Shown here in pieces: positions 1 through 64,000 of a stretch of DNA of 64,000 bases. Position numbers and translations under genes: made by a program. Within the stretch, counting starts at the first letter, position 1; every line of letters begins with the position of its first letter. A model generated the notes under the pieces. The model ran no database searches. It was not told where the DNA came from and was given only the letters and a program-made list of their open reading frames with translations. Source of the stretch: Sabellastarte sp. h YS-2021 (Eukaryota > Annelida > Polychaeta > Sabellida > Sabellidae); assembly GCA_964017235.1 (NCBI GenBank), contig OZ024929.1:23867464-23931463 (forward strand), in the 5' to 3' direction.

Positions 1-280
1 GACCATGAACAACCTATCCAGTTTTGTAGTAAGACCAGCTGAACAGGAAGGGTAAGCCTGTGGAGAAAGGAATGGTATCTTGCTCAGAGCACTTGTTGGG
101 TACCATGTGAGACATCCATTTTTCAAATTAAATGTCTGAAAGGAAGGTTTTTGACTAGCATGTGATCCCATATAGTTCAGACTGCTTCTATGCAAGCAAA
201 CAGGTGGTCCATTTATCATCCAGATCTTCTAATTATGTTATTTTTGCTTTTTCCGCAGTCCGCTGTCCGGCATCCCACTT
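1..280. other. No gene seen
   Basis: AT-rich sequence downstream of TGS1. The open frames are short and without recognisable motifs. I see no gene or repeat boundary here. Confidence 0.5.
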
Positions 281-560
281 GGTTTCCAGACATTTTAGGC
301 ACCAGTTCTTATCCTATCTTTAGCAAATTTGGCATGCAGGTTTATTGGGTTAATAGCTTGTATTGGATTGCTTTTGGTGATGATAGCTCTATAGCTGAGT
401 AATAGCTACTTTGCTAATTTTGAGTATCTCTTTGGTTTCCAGACATTTTAAGGAAAACTATTTGACATATCTTTACCAAATTTGGTATGAGCAATAGATA
501 GGTCGATAGCTTGCTTGGGATTGCTTTTAGTGATAATAGCTATATAACTGACTGAGTAAT
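281..560. repeat. Two-copy tandem repeat leading into the satellite
   Basis: Two diverged copies of a unit of about 140-150 bp, each starting TGGTTTCCAGACATTTTA and ending GAGTAATAGCTA. The segment ATAGCTGAGTAATAGCTACTT at about 390-411 is the reverse complement of a part of the array unit at 42.9-45.4 kb. This is therefore a minus-oriented remnant of that family, next to satellite 1. Confidence 0.7.
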
Positions 561-3500
561 AGCTATGGCAAAACACAAATTTGCTTCTATCTCCTTAACC
601 GTGCGAGATAGAGCGATTTCATCAAAATTTTCGACCCACAGGGTATCTAAGAAATGTACTCCTTGCAATTTTTGAAAAAAAATTTCCCCTCCTCAAAAAT
701 GGCGGCCATTTTGAATTTAAAATTTTTGCCAAAATGGCAAAACACAAAGTTGCTTCTATCTCCTTAACCATGCTACATAGAGCGATTTTGTCGAAATTTT
801 CAACCCACAGGGTATCTGGGCATTGTACACTTGGCAATTTTAAAAAAAATTTTCCCTCCTAAAAAATGGGCTGCCATTTTGAATTTTCGAATTTTTGACA
901 AAAATGGCAAAACAAAAATTTACTTCTATCTCCTTAACCATGCGAGATAGAACGATTTCGTCGGAAATTTTCGACCCACAAGGTTTCTAAGAAATGTACT
1001 CTTAGCAATTTTCAAAAAATTTTCCCTCCTAAAAAATGGGCGGCCATTTTGAATTTTCGAATTTTTGCCAAAAATGGCAAAACACAAATTTACTTCTATC
1101 TCCTTAACCGTGCGAGATAGAGCGATTTCCTCGAAATTTTCAACCCACAGGGTATCTGAGCATTGTATCCTTGGCAATTTTTAAAAAATTTTCCCCTCCT
1201 AAAAAATGGGCAGCCATTTTGAATTTTCGAATTTTCGCCAAAAATGGCAAAACACAAATTTGCTTCTATCTCCTTAACCGTGCGAGATAGAGCGATTTCA
1301 TCAAAATTTTCGACCCACAGGGTATCTAAGGAATGTATTCTTTGCAATTTTCAAAAAATTTTCCCGTCCCCAAAAATGGCAAAACAAAAATTTACTTCTA
1401 TCTCCTTAACCGTGCGAGATAGAACGATTTCGTCCAAATTTTCGACCCACAAGGTTTCTAAGAAATGTACTCTTAGCAATTTTCAAAAAATTTTCCCCTA
1501 CTAAAAAATGGGCAGCCATTTTGAATTTTCGAATTTTTGCCAAAAATGGCAAAACACAAATTTGCTTCTATCTCCTTAACCGTGCAAGATAGAGCGATTT
1601 CCTCGAAATTTTCAACCCACAGGGTATCTGAGCATTGTATCCTTGGCAATTTTTAAAAAATTTTCCCCTCCTAAAAAATGGGCGGCCATTTTGAATTTTC
1701 GAATTTTTGCCAAAAATGGCAAAACACAAATTTACTTCTATCTCCTTAACCGTGCGAGACAGAGCGATTTCCTCGAAATTTTCAACCCACAGGGTATCTG
1801 AGCATTATATCCCTGGCAATTTAAAAAAAATTTTCCCCTCCCCAAAAATGGCGGCCATTTTGAATTTTCGAATTTTTCCCAAAAATGGCAAAACACAAAT
1901 TTGCTTCTATCTCCTTAACAGTGCGAGATACAGCGATTTCGTCGAAATTTTCGACCCACAGGGTATCTAAGGAATGTATTCTTTGCAATTTTCAAAAAAA
2001 TTTTTCCGTCCCCAAAAATGGCAAAACAAAAATTTACTTCTATCTCCTTAACCGTGCGAGATAGAACGATTTCGTCCAAATTTTCGACCCACAGGGTTTC
2101 TAAGAAATGTACTCTTAGCAATTTTCAAAAAATTTTCCCCTACTAAAAAATGGGCAGCCATTTTGAATTTTCGAATATTTGCCAAAAATGGCAAAACACA
2201 AATTTGCTTCTATCTCCTTAACCGTGCGAGATAGAGCGATTTCCTCGAAATTTTCAACCCACAGGGTATCTGAGCATTGTATCCTTGGCAATTTTTAAAA
2301 AATTTTCCCCTCCTAAAAAATGGGCAGCCATTTTGAATTTTCGAATTTTTGCCAAAAATGGCAAAACACAAATTTGCTTCTATCTCCTTAACCGTGCGAG
2401 ATAGAGCGATTTCATCAAAATTTTCGACCCACAGGGTATCTAAGGAATGTATTCTTTGCAATTTTCAAAAAATTTTCCCGTCCCCAAAAATGGCAAAACA
2501 AAAATTTACTTCTATCTCCTTAACCGTGCGAGATAGAACGATTTCGTCCAAATTTTCGACCCACAAGGTTTCTAAGAAATGTACTCTTAGCAATTTTCAA
2601 AAAATTTTCCCCTACTAAAAAATGGGCAGCCATTTTGAATTTTCGAATTTTTGCCAAAAATGGCAAAACACAAATTTGCTTCTATCTCCTTAACCGTGCA
2701 AGATAGAGCGATTTCCTCGAAATTTTCAACCCACAGGGTATCTGAGCATTGTATCCTTGGCAATTTTAAAAAAATTTTCCCCTCCTAAAAAATGGGCAGC
2801 CATTTGGAATTTTCGAATTTTTGCAAAAAATGGCAAAACACAAATTTGCTTCTATCTCCTTAACCGTGCGAGATAGAGCGATTTCATCAAAATTTTCGAC
2901 CTACAGTGTATCTGAGTAATGTACTCTTAACAATTTTCAAAAAAAATTTCCTCTTCCCAAAAATGGCGGCCATTTTGAATTTTCGAATTTTTGCCAAAAA
3001 TAGGGAAACACAGATTTGCTTCTATCTCCTTAACCATGCTAGATAGAGCGATTTTGTCGAAATTTTCAACCCACAGGGTATCTGAGCAATGTACTCTTTG
3101 CAATTTAAAAAAAATTTTCCCCTCCCCAAAAATGGCGGCCATTTTTAATTTTTGCCAAAAATGGCAAAACAAAAATTTACTTCTGTCTCCTTAACTGGGC
3201 GAGATAGAACGATTTCGTCCAAATTTTCGACCCACAGGGTTTCTAGAAAATGTACTCTTAGCAATTTTCAAAAAATTTTCCCCTCCTAAAAAATGGGCAG
3301 CCATTTTGAATTTTCGAATTTTTGCCAAAAATGGCAAAACACAAATTTGCTTCTATCTCCTTAACCGTGCGAGATAAGAGCGATTTCCTCGAAATTTTCA
3401 ACCCACAGGGTATCTGAGCATTGTATCCTTGGCAATTTTTAAAAAATTTTCCCCTCCCCCAAAATGTCGGCCATTTTGAATTTTCGAATTTTTCCCAAAA

Positions 3501-4870
3501 ATGGCAAAACACAAATTGGCTTCTATTTCTTTAACCGTGCGAGATAGAGCGATTTCATCAAAATTTTCGACCCACAGTGTATCTGAGTAATGTACTCTTA
3601 ACAATTTTCAAAAAAAATTTCTCTTCCCAAAAATGGCGGCCATTTTGAATTTTCGCCAAAAATAGCGAAACACAGATTTGCTTCTATCTCCTTAACCATG
3701 CTAGATGGAGCGATTTTGTCGAAATTTTCAACCCACAGGGTATCTGAGTAATGTACTCTTAACAATTTTCAAAAAAATTTTCTCTTCCCAAAAATGGCGG
3801 CCATTTTGAATTTTCGCCAAAAATAGCGAAACACAGATTTGCTTCTATCTCCTTAACCATGCTAGATGGAGCGATTTTGTCGAAATTTTCAACCCACAGG
3901 GTATCTGAGCAATGTACTCTTGGCAATTTTAAAAAAATTTTCCCCTCCCCAAAAATGGCGGCCATTTTGAATTTTAGAATTTTTCCCGAAAAATGGCAAA
4001 ACACAAATTGGCTTCTATCTCCCTAACCGTGCGAGATAGAGCGATTTCATCGAAAATTTTGACCCACAGTGTATCTGAGAAATGTACTCTTGGCAATTTT
4101 CAAAATATTTTCCTCTTCCCAAAAATGGCGGCCATTTTGTGAAACACAGATTTGCTTCTATCTCCTTAACCGTGCGAGATACAGCGATTTCCTCGAAATT
4201 TTTGACCCACAGGATATCTAAGAAATGTACTCTTGGCACTTTTCAAAGATTTTCCGCTCCCCAAAAATGGCGGCCATTTTGAATTTTCGCCAAAAATAGC
4301 AAAACACAGATTTGCTTCTATCTCCTTAACCGTGCGAGATAAAGCGATTTCCTCGAAATTTTTGACCCACAGGGTATCTAAGAATGTACTCCTTGCAATT
4401 TTCAAAAAATTTTCCTCTTCTCACATATGGTGGCCATTTTGAATTTTTGCCAAAAATGGAAAAATACAGATTTGCTTCTATCTCCTTAACCGTGCGAGAT
4501 ACAGCGATTTCGTCGAAATTTTTGACGCACAGGGTATCTAAGAAATGTACTCTTGGCAATTTTCAAAAAATTTTCCTCTTCCCACAAATGGCGGCCATTT
4601 TGAATTTTCGAACTTTTGCCAAAAATGGAAAAACACAAATTTGCTTATCTCCTTAACCGTGCAAAATAGAGTGATTTCATTGAAATTTGTGACCCATACA
4701 GTATCTAAAAAATGTACTCTTGGCAATTTTCAAAAAATTTTCCTCTTCCCAAAAATGGCAGCCATTTTGAATTTTCAAATTTTTGCCAAAAATAGAAAAA
4801 CACAAATTTGCTTCTATCTCCTTAACCGTGCAAGATAGGGTGATTTCGTCAAAATTTTTGACCCAACCAA
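560..4870. repeat. Satellite 1: about 26 units of about 170 bp with higher-order structure
   Basis: Every unit contains TTCTATCTCCTTAACC, GTGCGAGATAGAGCGATTTC, CCCACAGGGTATCT and AAAAATGGCGGCCATTTTGA. Spacing is usually 168-172 bp, with recurrent short units of about 133 bp that lack the GGCCATTTTGAATTTTCG segment, consistent with deletion between AAAAATGGC direct repeats. The block at 1096-1504 recurs almost exactly at about 2210-2618, giving a higher-order period of about 1.11 kb. Units after about 3.6 kb are more diverged. Open frames across it, with a repeated DTLWVENFDEIALS peptide on the minus strand, are repeat translations and not genes. Inverted relatives lie at 49.9-52.6 kb. Confidence 0.95.
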
Positions 4871-4999
4871 TGCAAAAAGGCATGAAGCTGAAATAATTTA
4901 CATGTATACTAATAAATATTTAAGCATCATTGATATATTTTACAATTGAAACAGGGTCTTGTAAGACTACTGTACAATTTTTGCAAAAGGTTCATGGGG

Positions 5000-5540
5000 A
5001 GGACATTACACATGATAATGTGTGTTCTTCTATGCTATCCTGTTTCTTTTCATATGTCGCAGCTACTATCACCAGGGCATCCTATTTCTAGTTCTTGTTT
5101 GTAGGAAGATTCCAAGGGGGCCACCATGGGTTTCTTAACTGGTGCAATGCAAATGTTCTGGTCCAAAGGAATGTTCATGTCAACTGTAATGTAGCCAAAC
5201 TGTCTTTCTTTTTGTATCTTATAAGTGGGGTGGAAAGCTTGAGCACCTACACTGGTAATATGTCTGAAAGAATATCACAGGGCTGTCCAAACACACGTGG
5301 GTCCTCACAATCTTGGTTCTCCCTATATCTAGCACATTTGCTGTGAAGGTTGAAACCTGTCATAACAACCACGCTTTTATCCCTGTGACATCATGATATA
5401 TATGTAATCACCAAGAGTTAATACACACAAACACTAAAAATTAAAAACCAGAAATAGGACATATTGTTGACACTACCTGCAATATATGAAAAGTAACAGA
5501 ACGCTGTAGAAGAAAACACATTATCATGTGTAATGTCCAC
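5000..5540. repeat. Foldback: inverted repeat arms of about 90 bp
   Basis: Left arm about 5000-5092 (GGACATTACACATGATAATG, then a TTTTCATAT and a CCTATTTCTAG-like segment) pairs with right arm about 5450-5540 read backwards (CCAGAAATAGGAC, ATATGAAAAG, CATTATCATGTGTAATGTCC). Arms are about 80-90% alike and separated by about 360 bp. It could be a foldback or MITE-like element. No target duplication was identified. Confidence 0.7.
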
Positions 5541-7542
5541 ACTATAGAGACTCTGTTGAGAGTTTCAGCTACAAATGTGTCACACATGATTGGATAATTA
5601 TCAAATTTAAAGTAGAAAATGATTGTTTTTTGTAGAAAAACAAAGCTTCTCCCAGAGATGGAAAGAAATATGCCACGGGAAGTAAACACAGGATAGCATA
5701 AAAGACAACCATTTTCATTTGTAAATTGTATCAATGCTGCCAAAAATTGTTTCATGATCTAAGGCTGGTGATACGTCTTATCTCTTGTGTCAGCATACTG
5801 TGCTGATGAGATGCAAAATAAGTAACATCACTCAGGTCTTCTTGATACATCAACATGTGTGTGTAGGTAAAAAGTGAGCAGCACATAGCGATTTATTGAG
5901 ACACTGATGGTCTGGTTTAAGCATTGCTCAGGGTGTCTTTTTCTGACTTCTGGCAGGATCAGTTTGTGCTGGACAAAGGTACACACCTATTAGGTAAGAT
6001 ATATTAATGCAATAAAATGAGCCTTGTATCTATTTAACTGACCTGATTCAAATAGAAAAGCTGCTACAAACAGATGTTTTTCTGTACAGTAAATTTTTAT
6101 TTTTAAATGCATGGTAACATACGTATCTTACTACAGGTCTGTAAAGTTATGTTCATGTTCCCTATAAATCACAGTTCTATACAACCACTTTATTCACAAT
6201 TACACTTTAATCTTTTACATAAAAACATTCTCTATACTGCACAATGATTAATCTGATTTGGATTAATAAATTCAACACTACAGAAAAGTGTTAGGCAAAA
6301 ATGAAGTACCCCACTCCAGCAGTTTTAAATAGGGTGTGACAAGTACAAATAATTCGGGTCGATTACTCACGGACAAAAAATCGACTTCACTTCGAGCTCT
6401 CGCCAAGTTTAGTATCTATCCACCATTACAGGTAACAACATCCAATATGGCAGCTCCGGTTAATAACAAATAAAGATAAAAGCTTTGAATCACTTGAATT
6501 AGCTGATGTGATCATATAATATACTTAATATTATGTAAAAATGGTGGATTATGCGATTTAATGCCAACAAGGTATGTTATTTATTTTTTATTTCCTCAAA
6601 AACGTAACCGCTTCAATTGGGATCGAATATCGGTAAACATTTTTATTACTCTATTCATACATACTAAATGTATTATCATCGGTAACAGCTGTTATAATTA
6701 TATCCACATCTTAACATCATCATTTTAAGAGTTCTAGTAGTTAAAAATGTGTGATGAATGATTTCTTTATTTTGCCTGACATAACCATCTCCACTAAAGA
6801 TTTACCAATGTCCTTGACTGAGACATTTTTCCTGCAAATGCATGTGTCTATTTATATGGTGCTACAAGAAATATTTCCACATCAAAAAATTTTACCAGTT
6901 TTAAAATGGGAGAAAATCCTGCAAAAGTGCCAAGTGTACAGAAAACACTGCAAATACTGGGTATTTATTTGTAGATTGAACATGCCAAGTTTGAGCATAT
7001 CGACAGAAATAGTGTTTCGAAATACAGTAACAGTGTCTTCTTGCCTTGGTGCTTAAGCTGACTTTATAAGCTTATGGTTGAGTCAAAGTATTCTGAAATT
7101 TTTTTCTCACCCACAGACAATAAATAAGGTAAAATGGAAAAAAAAACATTCTCAAAAACTGTAAAAGTTATTCAATCTAGACAATAATCTGGCAGCAATG
7201 ACGATCAGTAAAACTGATGTGAAATAAAATAAGTGTCCCTCATGCAATATTTCATACCATTAAACTGTATAAAAATGACTAATAACTGAAAAACATTAAA
7301 GGACATCACTTTTTTGCAGCTCCATTAAGAAGCTGTGGTCTTTTTTTCCACTAAGCGTCCACAGTATTAATTGTGTGGAACGAAAATCTATATTGAAGCA
7401 CAAGCTCTTTATTTTTTTCATGTAAGTGAAACTTTCCGGTCTCATCCACTTAACCATAGCAGTCATGGCAGGGTGACTCTTAGAACATGAGCATAGATTC
7501 TATGCTGTGACGCAATTCATTGAATCTTGTATGCTTCACATC
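5541..7542. other. Region downstream of TGS1, no gene seen
   Basis: Lies just 3' of the TGS1 stop and should include its 3' UTR. No convincing poly(A) site could be chosen among many AT-rich candidates. About 6343-6440 holds a stretch weakly like the hAT-type MITEs at 37.2 and 41.9 kb (a TTTAGTATCTA.CCATTA match), probably a decayed copy. The 101-residue frame at 6751-7056 has no recognisable domain. Confidence 0.5.
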
Positions 7543-62525
<54,983 letters not shown>

Positions 62526-63247
62526 ATATTAGGCCTGTAACAAGCATGGAAGTAACTGTTAAAGGACATAGTAATCAAATATTTACAGCAAAAAAATTGG
62601 AACTAGGAAACTCTTTTTTTTGTTTGATATTAATGGTTTTATAAATACATGTAATAGCAAGAGTACTCGGAGAACGCATGGTCTGTCAAGGACACATAAT
62701 AATAAGTAAATGGGAAACTTCAATTTTTTTTTTTTTTTTTTTTTTTTTGCATCCAGGCGGTCATATAGATAACGCTCAAAATTCTATGGGATCCAATATG
62801 GAACAAGACCATCTTCTGATTTTTTAAGGAAGAACCAACCAGTAGTATTTGTGTAATCCTGCAAACAAACAGTCAAACGGTGATGAAAATAATACCTTCC
62901 TGCCTTCCTGGTAGTGATAATGATATATTATCAATCATTTTATTTCATATCAGTCACATTTTGTGTGATTTGTGTAATTTTCAGCAGAATATTAGGCAAA
63001 TGCTGGCTAGTTGAAGAGAAGGTTGATGATAAAAGTGGTACTTCAGTACAAAATTACTTCTTAATCCAGTCACAAGATAAAATCCGGCAAAAGGCAGTTC
63101 ACAATGCAGTCATTGTTTGAAAATATGTTTTGTGAATACTTCTAACATTTTTATTAATTTAAAACTAATATTAATATTGGTACTGTAATTTCATGTCTTC
63201 TTTCATTTGAACAAATTTCACAATTTTCATTTGAGCCATGGGTCAAG
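62526..63247. other. Intron or upstream sequence with a poly(A)-tailed fragment
   Basis: A T-run of about 22 at 62728-62749 follows, on the minus strand, a unique segment ending ATATGACCGCCTGGATGC, so it looks like the poly(A) end of a short retroposed fragment (about 62750-62860). The missing first TGS1 exon was not found here. Confidence 0.4.
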
Positions 63248-64000
63248 CCAGACACCTTCAGTTACAGGAGATTTTAGAGACGTGTGAACCGTTTCCTCTA
63301 CAGATTTGGCCTCATGTCTTTTCATCTACAGATTTGGCTTTAACAAAAAGGTCTTCACCAAATAAACAACAACAACAAAATATAATATTTTTGTTGTGAA
63401 TACTGTCAATTTTATGCAAACATATTTATTTTTCACCAATACTTCATATTTTAAGTATATATTACTTCAAATTTATTCAAATTCAGTGTTAAAACTCTCT
63501 CAATCAATAAAGAATTTGTTAGGCAAAATAGATATCGGACAATAAAAATTCAACCTTCAGGCACTGATAAGCTGAAATGTTGTGATTTTAAAACAGTTTC
63601 CTAAGGTCAAAGGTGATGGAGGTCAAAAGGTCAGATGGGTCATAGGAAGGTGAAGAAAGGTCAGTGATGTTTGAGGTATTTATTTACAGATTAGTAGTTA
63701 TATATAAGCAGGGTTAAAAGTTTTAAAATTTCAAAGGTTTGAAGATTTTAAAAACACCATACACAGGTAAAATACCAGACACCTTCAGTTACAGGAGATT
63801 TTAGAGACGTGTGAACCGTTTCCTCTACAGATTTGGCCTCATGTCTTTTCATCTACAGATTTGGCTTTAACAAAAAGGTCTTCACCAAATAAACAACAAC
63901 AACAAAATATAATATTTTTGTTGTGAATACTGTCAATTTTATGCAAACATATTTATTTTTCACCAATACTTCATATTTTAAGTATATATTACTTCAAATT
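63248..64000. repeat. Direct repeat, period 527 bp, cut by the window edge
   Basis: 63248-63473 recurs at 63775-64000 with no difference that I can see (starts CCAGACACCTTCAGTTACAG, includes two CTACAGATTTGGC and an ACAACAACAACAAAATATAA stretch). The second copy continues past the window. Between them lies a cluster of AGGTCA-like sites (63601-63665). Confidence 0.93.
63601..63665 (+). promoter_or_regulatory. Cluster of AGGTCA half-sites
   Basis: Within 65 bases: AGGTCAAAGGTGA (direct repeat with 1-base spacing), GAGGTCAAAAGGTCA (direct repeat with 2-base spacing), GGGTCA and AAGGTCAGTGATG. The motif is the nuclear-receptor half-site. It lies upstream of, or in, the 5' part of TGS1. Function is speculative. 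Confidence 0.35.

Noticed and set aside
622-4883. Many open frames with a repeated peptide (DTLWVENFDEIALS on the minus strand, FASISLTVRDRAISSKFSTH on the plus strand)
   Set aside because: They are satellite 1 units read through in frame. Both strands are open, there is no start context, and the peptide repeats with the unit period.
5095-5346. 83-residue plus-strand frame
   Set aside because: Lies in the spacer of the foldback sequence and has no recognisable motif or splice context.
62740-62880. Possible first TGS1 exon after TTTGTTTGCAG on the minus strand
   Set aside because: All three frames stop soon or lack TGS1 features, and the segment ends in a long A-run, so a retroposed fragment fits better.
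62914-63120. Plus-strand frame with a hydrophobic start, considered as a small membrane protein or the missing TGS1 exon
   Set aside because: Wrong strand for TGS1 and no similarity that I can recognise; AT-rich chance frame is more likely.

Overview
The window is AT-rich eukaryotic DNA with introns, a tRNA-derived SINE family, MITEs, a LINE, a DIRS-type retrotransposon and many tandem arrays of about 130-350 bp units. This combination fits a marine invertebrate, most likely a bivalve or other mollusc. That placement is inferred from the repeat style and was not tested.

One host gene spans nearly the whole window on the minus strand: a TGS1 orthologue (trimethylguanosine synthase, the small-RNA cap hypermethylase). 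I could place 14 exons between 62.5 kb (5' side) and 7.5 kb (stop codon). Twelve of the thirteen junctions join in phase at clear sites; the junction at about 61.07/59.98 kb needs a weak acceptor. The first coding exon was not found and probably lies beyond 64 kb. The 3' exons carry the methyltransferase core ([40 protein letters not shown]). The 5' exons carry a long acidic, low-complexity extension.

The introns are packed with mobile DNA. From left to right: a higher-order satellite (0.5-4.9 kb, downstream of the gene); a foldback sequence at 5.0-5.5 kb; modular tandem-array elements at 7.7-9.9, 10.8-14.1, 40.5-41.9, 49.8-53.0 and 53.2-54.7 kb; a piggyBac-like MITE at 16 kb; a decayed DIRS element with inverted terminal repeats (16.6-22.1 kb); a young 5'-truncated LINE with an intact reverse-transcriptase frame (27.6-31.1 kb), flanked by a 267-bp duplication; four hAT-like MITEs with 8-bp target duplications; and two SINE copies.

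The most interesting signal is the set of modular array elements. Each starts with AACTAGA, carries a tandem array, and most end in a GCGGCGG-rich segment followed by a hairpin. In three of them a 10-12 bp motif near the head is the exact reverse complement of the tail hairpin arm, and this pairing sequence differs between elements while staying matched within each one. This resembles Helentron/HINE or oyster 'pearl' elements, but that class assignment is inference. A second theme is repeated duplication of TGS1 exon edges, including a dead copy of one exon and a series of decayed splice-acceptor copies.
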